A stretch of 64,000 bases of DNA from assembly GCF_907165205.1 (NCBI RefSeq), contig NC_058192.1:17050001-17114000 (forward strand), written 5' to 3'. This stretch comes from Coccinella septempunctata. Lineage: Eukaryota; Arthropoda; Insecta; Coleoptera; Coccinellidae. The translations under genes and the position numbers were made by a program. Numbering within the stretch: the stretch's first letter is position 1; every line of letters begins with the position of its first letter. This document shows, in pieces, positions 36,243 through 48,410 of the stretch. The notes under the pieces were generated by a model, which worked only from the letters and a program-made list of their open reading frames with translations, had not been told where the DNA came from and did no database searches.

Positions 36243-38373
36243 CTGAAATAGAGGATGAAATTAGATCAAACCAACCATGCGATTCATGAGGAATGTGAAA
36301 ATCAGTAGAAGTAAGCAATAATTTATTTATTTGGTATTGTAACAGAAAAAAATAGATGTCAACCGTCAAATATTCAACGTACGAGGCGGAAATATACCCA
36401 GTGACCCTCTTCATGCGTCCCAACAGGCCTCTTTGAGCTTTGAGGGTAGCGGCAGATGATAATAAATATAAGATTATAAATTGTTTTATAAAAATTGAGA
36501 TAAAATGAGAACGACCTACATGTACACCTTACTAACGTTACTGTCATATAATAGGCTAAATAAATAAATAAATGGGCTGAAATCACAAATTTAGCAACAA
36601 GGTTACTTCAAATAAGTTCGAAATGGGTAATGGGTCTGGAAAATTTTACCTACTCACTGATGGTTGCTTTTATCAGTAGGACATGCACTAAAACTAATGT
36701 GGGGGGAGAGAAAATTTTCAAACTGGGTCTGATGACACTAGCAAGTACTACATTCCTTCGGAAATTCAGTATTTCAAGAATTCCTTCGTTTTATTGAGTT
36801 AGGTCATTATTGTCTATAAGGTAGGTATGTTAGGAATCGAGCAAGGAAAAAAATCTTACGGAATTTTCCACATTTTAATTTGAGACGGGGTGTCCTGAAT
36901 TGGATTCTCATTATGTATTCAAAGACTCTCTACCTCTTTTTTGAAATAATGAGAACACAGATCAACTGGATGCGTTTTCGAGTGAAATAGTGTTTCTAAA
37001 AAACTACTGTTTCGAATATCTTTGTTTCTGTTTGAGATGTTTAAAAAATTCCGAAACTTTTTTGCCCATTTTTAGGACTTATATAGGAAATGTATATTTT
37101 TTATCTGATCAGAGAGATTATTAGAATCAATTGAAGGCCTATAAGGGAAAATTGGTGTCTTTTAAATGAAACACCCTACATTTTTCAGCATGGAAATCTT
37201 TGGTTTGAGATTCTTCAAATATCACCACGTTAAAGGATTTTCACAGGTGTAATGTGTTTCGAATTTGTTGTTTTCTGGCTTCGTTTTTGGAATGGGCCAT
37301 TAAATAAAAGATGAAATTTTGATGCTTCGAAATAACCAACAATTAAAGAGGGTTCGCAAGATTCCTTCATCGTTTCATTGATCATATTTTATCAATAAAG
37401 TTTTCCACTTGTCCACAGAAATCATTCCGAAATTAAAATGTAAATGATGACTACTGAATGCCGTTAGAATCTTCGGTTTATATTCATAATGTGTTGTGAA
37501 GATGAGAGAAAGCTGTTCTGTCAAATATATGGGAATTGAAAATAGAAGATATCCAGTATCATAATGAAAGATTTGCTCACAACTAAGAATCATCGACTAT
37601 TAAAATTATGGTATTCATGATTCCTCAACGGTTTCATTTATGCTAATACAATAAAAGTATAAACAACGAAAGATGCTCAGGCTCAGCCACATTTTCTCAT
37701 AACTTTCACTGGTACTTCTGTTCTGAACAAATTATTTATCGGTTTCCGGCAATGACCTAGACCAACAACTTGATGCGCCAATGTCGTGCGAGTTGAATAA
37801 ATTAAAATATTAGACTATAATGAGTTATGGTAATACATATGCATGAAATTATCAGATCAGTTAGTTATGAAATAAACAACCGGTATTGATGAGGCAGGAA
37901 AAGCGGTGAGATAAAATTACTATTTCTGATCTGAACTTTTCCTTAAACGAATTCTAGATATTTTTCGGTGAAATTCAATACATCTCATATCTCATGAGAT
38001 TTATTTGAATCAATATCCACTCTTGACCTTTTCGTTCAAAAACTTGAGAGCATATATAGGGCACGTAATAGCATGAGTTTATTTGAAACATTTTCACAAA
38101 GTTTTGGCAATATTTTTTTACTGAAGCGTTTCGCAAAACCAAATCATTAATCATTCGAAGTTTTTTCAATTCTAAAAAGCTTTCATTGAATGCTTTCTTT
38201 GAATGCTTTCTGGAAGGAAAAGTCACATTTCTTTCACAACTGAAATGTTTTTCACAAATTATCATATGAAGAGGGTGGGTACCTCATTAGAAATGCAGTA
38301 AAAACCGTCAAGTTATAGGCTGATCCAGGCGGAGCAACAGAACTATATGGCTACAGCCCCTATTTCATCTATA
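36243..38373. other. Intergenic or 5' intron of the Q-rich gene
   Basis: Probably includes the unplaced first exon and promoter of the minus-strand gene. GGGGTGTCCTGAATTGG near 36888 is another diverged end of the CAGGGTGT MITE family. No other gene. Confidence 0.4.
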
Positions 38374-38631
38374 CAGGGTGTCCAGAAATTAATGAAACAA
38401 AATTTGGCCACAGATCCTCGAGACCCTATTTTTGATTCTTGCCAGGATGCCCACTGAATATCGCACCTGAAAATGGTCTTTTATTTTTATTTCAGAATCC
38501 GGTCATCACCGGATGGGATTTCGCATCCGAAATCCCATCAATCTTTTATCAAAAATAAAAAACAGGGGTTTCTTATATTCGTCCCGAGAATCTGTGACCA
38601 AATTTTGTTGCATTACATTCGGGACATCCTG
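38374..38631. mobile_element. Complete CAGGGTGT MITE with TA duplication
   Basis: 258 bp with terminal inverted repeats of about 36 bp: CAGGGTGTCCAGAAATTAAT and onward to AAAATTTGG on the left, mirrored as CCAAATTTTGTTGC... GGGACATCCTG on the right, few mismatches. TA lies on both sides (38372-38373 and 38632-38633). The middle is a near-perfect palindrome (GATGGGATTTCG/CGAAATCCCATC near 38512-38540). TA duplication suggests a Tc1-mariner-type parent. Diverged relatives lie at 20937, 22465, 36888 and 42311. Confidence 0.85.
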
Positions 38632-38633
38632 TA

Positions 38634-40703
38634 GATTACACAGAAACAAAGAGTGCCTCCATATGACCAATATCAGTTTTGCATTTCCCGCCATGAAGGG
38701 ATAAAAATAATCAGCCATCCAGGCTGTGATTTTCTATAGTTATAAATATTGTCAGATTTCAATTTTGTATATAACTGCGTGAAAAAAAGTGTCAAGTTCC
38801 TCCATTTTTGTTTTTTCAAGTAAAATTTCGAATGTGATTCTTTAACCCTAACCTACCGATAGAAAGCCAAATTATCAAAACCGCAAACACAAATCCCTTG
38901 TCATTTTGAAGAAATTGACATTTAATCAATTTTGGTGATCACACTGTATAAAATAATTCACTTTTTATTATTTACCAAAAAAATTTGGTCTCCCAAGCCG
39001 AAAATTTCACACATATCAGTCTTAAATACCCACAGGATGTTTCAATAAAAAAATTTGGATGACCGCAAATTTCAAAGGATAGGAAAGTGGTGGAATTTTG
39101 AAATATACCTCATTATGCGATGTAAACACTGCAAGAGGTATTCTGTTTCAAGAGGAAGACCTACAAATTCTAAATATTAATTCAATTCTGAATGACTCAC
39201 ACTTTTTAATCTTCAATTTCCGTTGAAATTCAGAAAGATCCAAGCTTCTAAATAAGACTGGACAAGTGACAAGTCATAACGGGATCAAACAAAAATCTAC
39301 ATTTGTTGATAGTGGATGGAAATAGTAACCATAGTGAAGCTGAATTCTGAATAAACTTCAGTCTCTCCTTGCAAATTCAGTGAATTTTCTCATGTACAGC
39401 CCCACGAAGTTTTTCGTTGAATGTCAATTAGATTCCACAAAGATCCGATACAATGATATTTAAATAGCTTTGTTTTCACCTACCTACTAGAATTCATACC
39501 ACACGATTTATTACACAGCGTTTCGAGGATCAAGAATCAATTTCGACCTAGACATCGTGGAGAAAGTGCGAATCCTGCTCGGAATTTCTCTCATACGCAT
39601 ACTGGATACTGCCATCGGGCATTATCAATTATTCCATTGATCTTGCGACAACAACATGATGCAACAGCATCTGTAAGGTCGCTGATTGTGAGATGTGATT
39701 TATTGATCGCTTGGGAGGTTTAAATCTTAAATCCTACCCCTATTCAATGAGAAATACCACACTTGATTTACGATGAAAATTTCTCATGACGAATTGACTT
39801 TTTATACGTTTGCTGCATCTGCATTTTGGCGAAAACCACTGGAGATGAGCCTATAAGATATTTTCGAAAAATCGAGTAGTCCATCAGCGATTTTTTGAAA
39901 AATCGGCCTCAATGGGAAAATTTGAATGGTTTCAGACTAGAAAATCAAAATAAAATTAGGGATTTGTTTCGAATAAGTCCAATGGCTCAAGAATACCATA
40001 AGTTTAGTTCGATTGGAGTAAGCTCACAAATTTGAATTGTACCTGAATGTAATACTATTTGGACTCTCAAAGAGTAGATGCTGAACATAGTTTCGATCTC
40101 ATTTGACCTCGTCAGAGCAATACAACTCATACCTCGACGAAAAAAGAACGAATTGATGTCCCTTTTATTCGATACCAGTGGTCAGTATGATCCTTAAGTA
40201 TTATTGAATACTCAAAGGTATGATGGAGGAATACACTCTAGTTCCATCTGACTGACAAGTGACAGGGAATGGGGACAGCCTCAATTTAGTGTCTTAATTT
40301 TTCGAATGAAAATGGCAGAATGTATCCATTATTATCGGAATTGAGCTAATCTTCGTTTCCTGTCAGATAGCACTAGGGTGTATACTCTTTCTCGACGAAA
40401 TAATTAAACAAAAACCTTCAGAGCATCTGACTTACGTGAAATATCCAACGTTTGTTTGTTGGCATAAAATGGGTGTAACAGAAAAATCGTGTTGGAATGC
40501 ATATCTGACGGCATTTTCGTTTCATCTCTCATTTTCGTGAGATCACGTTTGACCCACGCGAACTAAGAATGTAATTTTCTACGACACACCCTATATATGC
40601 AAAGAAATAGACTCATTGATTTTTCCAAACGATGAAGCAAAAATAGTCATATTCATCAGCTAGCCTCGAGCGGGTGAAAGTTCACGAGCCATTTGTTTGT
40701 TCG
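38634..40703. other. Intergenic, no gene recognised
   Basis: AT-rich sequence with short random frames only. No repeat structure I could support. Confidence 0.5.
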
Positions 40704-41117
40704 TTAAATAAAATATGTAATAATATCGTTCGTAATTTTCTGGCAGGTTTCGGAAGAGACTGAGTGGGAAGGTATTTTATGAACTCTGCGAAAAGCTCCC
40801 CTCAGGCAATTTGAATTTAGACACAATTTTGTAATGATGTTTTCTTCGTTTAACAGTTTTTTAGCTGATGGATATGTGAAGGAGAGAGAATTAACCAAAG
40901 ATATTATAGTGTGTAATATCTTTGGAATTAACATTCCTCTGAGATATAACCCAAATACAGTGCTCAAAAATTGATAGGGACCAGGTGTGGCAGCAGTGGG
41001 CCCGAGATCACAGAAATTGGACAGTTGAAGTGTTTTATTTACGGATGGATTTATATTTTGTTTGATCAACTCCAATGGACAAATTATACAGTAGTATAAT
41101 ACTTGACACGAGCTCAT
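40704..41117 (-). CDS. Uncharacterised 137-codon open frame
   Basis: Starts MSSCQVLYYCIICPLELIKQ and ends DIITYFI. I recognise no domain. Composition is Leu/Ser/Ile-rich with several cysteines, and there is no splice or promoter support. A 12-bp palindrome (40895-40906 with 40914-40925) falls within it. It may be a chance frame or a fragment of an unknown element; I keep it only because it is long for such AT-rich DNA. Confidence 0.2.
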   Translation of the reverse strand: MSSCQVLYYCIICPLELIKQNINPSVNKTLQLSNFCDLGPTAATPGPYQFLSTVFGLYLRGMLIPKILHTIISLVNSLSFTYPSAKKLLNEENIITKLCLNSNCLRGAFRRVHKIPSHSVSSETCQKITNDIITYFI

Positions 41118-44100
41118 GGGGGACCAGCCAAGTACTATAGCTTTACAGAGACTTTCGATTTTCTCTTCATTTAATTTTTTTTCTGTAATTCCAACCTAGG
41201 ATATCCCATATTTTCAATGAATTTTTCCCTGAATAAAATAAGAATATAAGCTAAACATAGTCAGGTATCTGATCAAAATAAACATCTCGAAGCCAATACT
41301 TAATTAAATTATGAACAGTGTATTGCTGAAAAACATGCTTTATCTTGAGTATCTTTTGGAGTATTTTATTTCCACGGTATTCAACCAATGCTTGGGTACC
41401 TACTCGAGGATACACTATTTTGGCATTGTATACGGGTACCTAGTTGATAAACACTGATTTACCTATGGATTATTCATGCATGACATTATGCAATTAATTA
41501 CTGATGCTGATGTTATTCATTCAAACAACCTAAATGATACTGAAAAACTCATAGAAATCTAGAGAGGGCCTGAGGAATTCGTAGAACCATTAGCAACTTC
41601 CTGGATTTGATCGATGAAATGAATTTTTTCCTCTTTGAAATCGGAACTTCGTTTTGGTGACCAATCAGATTTTTCAGATGAAAGTTTATTGCTTTCACTG
41701 AGATACCTGAGATTAGTACCATTAAAGAACGAAAAAGAAATACAGTTTCCTGCAATTACCGCCACAGTATCTGAACTATATGTTTTTAATTGGATGGCTC
41801 GCTTACAATATATTTTCTCAAGATTGAAGACCAAGCGTAGAATGAGATGAATAGAAATTAGATGAACAATTTTCACAGCTTTTGCGGGATAACAATAGTC
41901 CTGCCAGTGATATAGTAATTATTTTGCAAGGAAGGGGAATAAAGATATAGGAGTGTTTGATATCCGATAGTTGGGGCAACTTTTGGCGACCATTGAAGTC
42001 AAGTAATGAAAAATGCAATGCCCTATACAGAGGGTGATTCATTGGGCAAAATCTTCGAAGCGATAAATTGAGAGTTTGCGGTTTTGACAATTGACTAGGT
42101 AATACTATTTTTCTGGCTATCAGTAGCTTGGAGTTGAAAATAACTAATTCTTACTCCTGGAAAGCGACCACCAGCACCAATGAGGAAAAGTGGTTCTTAA
42201 GAAACTGAAATGAATGAAGAAAAATAGAAGAAAAAAGTCGTAAAAATATAATGGTCCCAACTCACGCGTAAAAAGTATTTCTAGGAAAAAAACTATTCGT
42301 CATTATTATGACTTGTCCTGAAATTAATGCAACAAACTTTGGTCCTCAAGTATACGTGAAAAGTTGCAATTTGATATAAAAATTGAACTGATCCAGAATT
42401 ATTCCACAAAATAGTAAATAACAGAGATATGAATTTGGTGCATTTCTTTTAACTCAGTGTGCATTTTATATTTTCTGTCTCCGGACAAACATATTAGTTA
42501 TAGGATGGTATCATTATATTATTATACTTTGGTATAATTAATATATTTCACAATGCACTGTAGATTACAATAATCGTGAATTATCAAAAAAAAAATTGAT
42601 CAACCATGTTTTACTAGTTCTATGGAGTGGCGTCTTTTTAAACATACCTATCTGCAAATTTGAAATAACTCGATCCGAACAGCTCCAAAACATCCAAAAG
42701 AACCTGAAAATTGCTATAAAAAAATCGAGGTATGTTCCATAGATTACTTTTCACCTAGATGTCGCGGAAGTGAGCAGGTACCGTATTTTGAATCGATTTC
42801 ACGAACGTACAATATGGTTAATGACATGTGATACACCGCTACTAGAGAAATAGAAATTTTATTTCTTTGTCCTCTCTTCCATACGGGTGTGTCAGATCTT
42901 GGAAATCTTGCTTTCAATTTCACCAAACCCAAATAAAGCACCGACGTATGTAACTCTCGATTTCCAATTTCTACAAACAGGGATGCAATAAAATGATGAA
43001 TTCACACTGGTGAATTCATCATTATTCATCATTCATCTCAAATGATAAGGATCAAGTATGATTCAGCATCAAATCAATAAAATAATGTTATTTCTAGGCT
43101 AACCATTTCATGATGTTCGTAAACAAAGTGATATTGTTCCGAAAAAACACCTGAGGGTGCAACAACCCCCAAATTATTTTGAATAGGGAGGAGATTATCA
43201 CATTATTTCAACTGAATTGTCAACAAAACATAAATAACTTCCAAACTAACTAACTCTCAAAATCTCCTTCCTATACTCAAAAAATTTCGGGGGTTAATGC
43301 CTCCTTCATGGTGCTGGTTTTTTCGGAGCAAAATAATGTAAATTCAAGTCTCAAAACAGAAGAGTCGATCTGTTTTTTCAAATCTTCGAAAATTCTTCGC
43401 TTCTGAGTTCTGGGGGATAAAATTTCTGTTGGGACCTCTTGTATATCTTGAATTAATACTCAATGCCATAGGTAAAATTTTAAATAATTTGGTGTACAAA
43501 TAAATGGAAGATGCAGGGTGGGATTGAAAGTGAGACTTCGAAAATAATAAATCAACTCGTAAAATTTGCGGTGTTTCACTTTCTGTAATAAGAAAAGAAA
43601 TAATTCTTTCTATTGAATTGAAATAACAATAATCCTAATAGACCCCTAATAACCTACAAATCAATTACGATACAATAAAATCGAAGTTGATTTCACTTCT
43701 CAGTGCCTCGGCTTGTGAAGAATTAAACAATTATAAAATATTATATTCGAGTCTCGAGGAATTGCCCATTGCATCTCCTGCAAAGATGTTGCTCGATAAA
43801 TTTGGTAATGAGCATAACAAAACCTGCCAACTCCACTTTCTCTGGTACTCATTCCCTAAAAGGAGTTGTCGGTAATATCTTGAAGAATTTGCTGCTAACC
43901 CTTGAACATGCAAGTGATCCGAAGAAGATAGACAGTAATGTTCTTCCCACCTACAATGATAGACACGACCTTATTTTTTATCATTCGCACGACACGAGAA
44001 AATCTATCTGAAAGAGGATACAGCACAAATCTCGAAAAAATATTATTTCATTGTATATTGGACCTAAGACTTTCTTCTTAATATATAATTCTCACACCCA

Positions 44101-45520
44101 CAAAGAATTTCTTGGATTTGATGTTAAGGCAACAATACTGAATAACAATATCCGAAGCATGCTGGGGTTCACATTCTATCTTGCATTTTTTTATACATCA
44201 GCAAAATTGTATCTCCTATTTTTTTGTGAATGAATCGTTTCATCACTGACCAAAAATTAATTGGTCAAAGTCGAAAAAAAAACTGTGGCTGAGGAATCAA
44301 CAAATGAACAAATTGTTTTTTATTTAATTGGGACCCATCTATGTCCAGGGATATGTCCTAGTTTCTGGTTTTCCTAATTCCTCCGCAACTTATAACGAAC
44401 TTCGTTTCTGAAGTTTTATTGCATTTTATTGACGCTGAGTCATGTGTTGGACAGGAGAAAAAAAAAGCAGACTTGCGTTACAATGAAATATTGGAAGTGA
44501 TACATTAAATTTTTTCGTTATAACACTGATAAAATATGCAGCCTTCCAAGGCTATTCAAAGAAAATAAATCTGTATTAGTGAGAAATACACACCGGCATC
44601 CTCAATATGAAATCTGATGTTTAGATCTAGATCTAAATTGGTTCTGGAAAACCGAATTTCTCGCTTGCCATAAAATGCGCTCAATTATATAAAAATTTCT
44701 GTATTGGGTAGGTACCTGAATAGAGTAATTAATTTCGAAAATGTAGTTTCGACATTTCTGCCTTCAAAATATATTCGTAATTTTCCCAGTTCCAGTCCTT
44801 TGTCGCCTTGGGAAGTTCACTAACAATGGTTCAAACGTATGATTATTGGGCATTGCATAAAATTTGATTAACAGCACGATTTCGGCGAACCGTGGGAGAT
44901 TTGGATGTAGGCCGACTATTTATTAGTCGAATAACGTTAGCCTGTTCTGAGTTAGATATTATCCGAAAAAAAAATTGATATTTCAATGAAAGCCAGATAA
45001 TTTATACACCCTTCAATACATGGGGTATTGGGTATTATTAAAGTGTAAGTATAAGCTTCGGAGTACCTTAAAAATCAAATATGTTGAGAAGCCCTTTACA
45101 GAGAAACTAGACAAGGTTATGTAAAATGTTTTATTAATGAACTGCGCCATATAAAATCGACAATGGGACTTTTGAAATTAGAATACTCAGTAACCAAAAA
45201 CTTAATAATGCTGGTAGCTTCGCGCTTCACTGATCTGAAAAAGAATAATTCTTCACTATGCCGGGTGTCTCAGGTTCCTCATCTTTGTACCCTGTACAAC
45301 CTGGTTATTTCAAGTAACGTGCCCCATAAAGTAGGATACATTTTCGTAAATCCCACATCGAACTACATTAAATGCTGCTGTCAAACTAGTATGTTTTTGG
45401 TCAAGGAATAACCTCTTGCATTTTTGCCATAAATAAAAAATAACTTTAACTTTCAAAATGAAGACAATGTTAGTTTGTTCAATGAATTTTATGATGATTA
45501 GCCGAAAAAAGTTTCATGTA
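41118..45520. other. Intergenic repeats and chance frames
   Basis: No gene accepted. A minus-strand frame at 41559-41876 ends in a polar segment (FKEEKIHFIDQIQEVANG) that looks somewhat coding but matches no family. A diverged MITE end (CCTGAAATTAATGCAACAAA) is at 42318-42340. A perfect 14-bp inverted repeat, AATGATGAATTCAC with a 4-base loop, is at 42992-43023. Both strands at 43690-44010 have modest open frames without recognisable content. Confidence 0.45.
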
Positions 45521-46380
45521 CCGGTAGATTCGGGTGACTTGGGACATTCCTGTAACTTGGGACAATTACCCCCCTTGCAGATTTCTTCGTTTTTTACCAT
45601 TTATGAGTAAAAGGACAAACTAATAAGATTGTGTATCGTCTTTTCGGTTAGTTTAACAATTAATTCCTTTTGGGTTTGCCGAGACCAGAGCGTTTGAATT
45701 GACAGGAAAAATTAACAAATTCAGGAGAGTAAAAGCGCGCTTTTCATCGTCCTTATACTTTCTAGTGTCCTGTACATGTGTTTCACTTTGTGCATGTGTA
45801 ATGTGGATACGTGGGATATTGGGATATTAGATACATATGTCATGAAACAAGGTTGTTTACAAATCAAAAACGGATCTCATTTATTTATTTTGTTGTTTCA
45901 TAGGGTGACTTGGGACAATGCCGAATAGATACAAGCGGCGCATTGGCAGCAGGAAATATGACGATTTTTCGCAGGATATTATTATTTACGTTATTTTCAC
46001 AAAGAAATCACCAAAGAATGAAATAAATCAAAGTTCCCTTGTTTTGTTTAGTTTTTTTTTACATTTGAGTTGCAATATATTTACTTTCGCTGTAATAATA
46101 GGGGTTTATCATTTAATATCCTGACCGAATTTCAACTATATAATCACACATTCTAATTTTTAAAAACTATACACCGTCTCAAGTCACCTATTTCATTTTA
46201 AAGTTTAGAAATCAATAGATTTTAAAGGTTTCCCAAGCATGGTATATATCCTAATCAATAGTCTGAGTCATTAGGCATATTCGAACCAATCGAACCTCTT
46301 CTTCAGATAAAAATAGGTCACCGTTTTGAAAATATGACAGGTTGAATTCAACAATCGTCACAAGTCACCCGAATCGACGG
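45521..46380 (+). mobile_element. pogo-like non-autonomous element, copy 2
   Basis: An 860-bp relative of the element at 30417-31329, same orientation, with ends CCGGTAGATTCGGGTGACTT and CAAGTCACCCGAATCGACGG flanked by TA (45519-45520 and 46381-46382). It keeps the same start codon context (TGGGACA-ATG at 45918) and peptide MPNRYKRRIGSRKYDDFSQD, then diverges from copy 1 by several indels. Its terminal repeats match the ends of copy 1 closely, so both copies probably derive from one deleted parent. Confidence 0.82.
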
Positions 46381-47687
46381 TACTTACTTTCGAAAAATAT
46401 TATAATTTTTCATGATTTTTTCGAAAATTGATGCAAAAGCTAATATAAATGATAGTTTTTTTAACTGCGTTTGTCTTATTTATTTATTGGGAAACCATTC
46501 CTTATATTCCAAAATTTCAACGTTTGGTTCGGGCAGATAAAAATCCAAAACGGAAAATACATATTTCCGGAAAAAATGGATCAGATTACATTTCGCTGGA
46601 ATTAATTTTTCTTATTATCCATACTATTTGGATTCTAAACCAAACACAAACACCGGAAGAATCCGAGCAATAATCAAATCGCGAAACAAGCCAGTGAGAG
46701 TGCAACAATAACTTCATCAGGAGGAAGATGACAAATTTCAGAGGATAATTACCCATCTCATTTCGACGAGTGCTGGAAAATGCGGTAAAAAAAGCACTGG
46801 TGAGTTCACACTGGCACTGCTGAAGGAAGACTGAAGATCGCTATAAAGAAATTGAATGAATCTCGCGAAATTTCTCCGTCCCGGAGTATACCGGAGAAAT
46901 GCATTCCACGATGAGTGCTTACCTCTGGTAACATCCTCACTTGCGACTCTGTTGTTGTCGGTGTTTGCCACACCTATTGACCTTTTATCGATGTCTATTT
47001 CCGATAAAAAGCGCGTTTAAACAGAGAGTGAAGATTTGGTACTACCGGATATTACCTAGTTGACTAGATAACAAGATCTGTCCAACTCTAGGTACATTAC
47101 TGGTGTACCTAACATAAAAGATCATTGATTTGAATATGAAAAAACAGATTGGGACATTTGGCTGAACACCCTACGGATTTGCTAGGTATAGGTTCCTATA
47201 ATTCCTTCAAATCTTCCACACCTTATAAGACATTCCATTTTATTTTAATCGTCTAGCGGGAACACAAAGTCCAGTAATTTGAGATTTTTCTCTCACATTG
47301 TTGTTACCGGTATTCTTTTGAGGTCCCGTTTTTGCCAGTCCGAATAAAAACACTTCTATACACTACTATATTTCCATACCAATACGCACGCCACTGTAGT
47401 TGCTGATGACGAAGTATTCAATGTGAAATAATCACCTTAATGAGCAATTTTTACTAAATTTCGTTCAAATATCTCAATCCGTTTCAAAAATAGCCAGAAA
47501 TTCCTTGAGTATTCTGAATACATTGATCGCCCTGTATCTTATTAGAAACAAAAGGCATTTCCGTACAAAGGACCTTTCGAATCCAAACTCCGAGAACTAT
47601 AGATATGCTGATTTTGTTCGCAAAACACCCTTTACACTGATTTCGTAAACATATCAACAACCAAATTAGCCAAGTGTATGTAATATA
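46381..47687. other. Intergenic
   Basis: No gene recognised. The open frame at 46449-46673 starts with a hydrophobic segment and then a basic stretch but resembles nothing I know. Confidence 0.45.
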
Positions 47688-48410
47688 CAGGGTGTTTCAT
47701 TGGTAAATGAACATACGATAACCTGAGCTAGAGCTACCCTCCGGCGAGTCCAAAAAAAGCCATATTAGATAGGTCTAATCATGATATAAGAACATTCTTA
47801 TATCATGGGTCTAATCAATTCCATAACCGAGATAGAAGGTGCTTCAAGTATTCACCTAAAATTTGAATTTCTCATAACTCTTGAACCAACCAGTATAGTC
47901 AGTTGATATTTGGAATATATGATTCACTTACACAGGTCTTAGAACGATTTGTAACCAAAATAAGCAAAGAAAACATTCCTCACTTCTCTTTCCTTGAAGT
48001 TTCCCTTAAGCAAAATGACGTGCGGACAATGAAATCTGCTGAATCTCATTGAAAATTTTCTGCTCTTTTCAAATATCTCCATCAAATCTAAAAATTTTGA
48101 TATACCTACTACTGGGTATCCCAGCTTGGAAGATGTCCCATATTTTTCAATTATGGACCTGGATTTTTTTGGAAATTTAAATATGAATCTATCGACCTGT
48201 GCAAGTGAATCATATATATATTCCAAATATCAACCGACTATACTGGTTGGTTCAAAAGTTATGAGAAATTCAAATTTTAGGTGAATACATGAAGCACCCT
48301 GTATCTCAGTTATGGAATTGATTAGACCTATCATATATGGGTTTTTTGGACTCGCCTAGGGTAGCTCTAGTTCAGGTTACTGTATGTTCATTTACCAATG
48401 AAACACCCTG
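47688..48410. mobile_element. Foldback element with arms of about 220-250 bp
   Basis: The left arm (47688-47939) starts CAGGGTGTTTCATTGGTAAA and the right arm (48194-48410) ends with its complement; the match continues inward through ACTATACTGGTTGGTTC to the arm end AAGTGAATCAT. TA flanks both ends. The 254-bp centre is unrelated to the arms. It shares only the CAGGGTGT terminus with the MITE at 38374. No coding sequence. Confidence 0.9.
47772..47817. repeat. Nested palindromic insert flanked by a 10-bp direct repeat
   Basis: Within the left arm, GGTCTAATCA (47772-47781) is repeated at 47808-47817. Between them lies a 26-bp palindrome (TGATATAAGAACA/TTCTTATATCA). The right arm has no counterpart, so the insert came after the arms formed. 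Confidence 0.75.
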
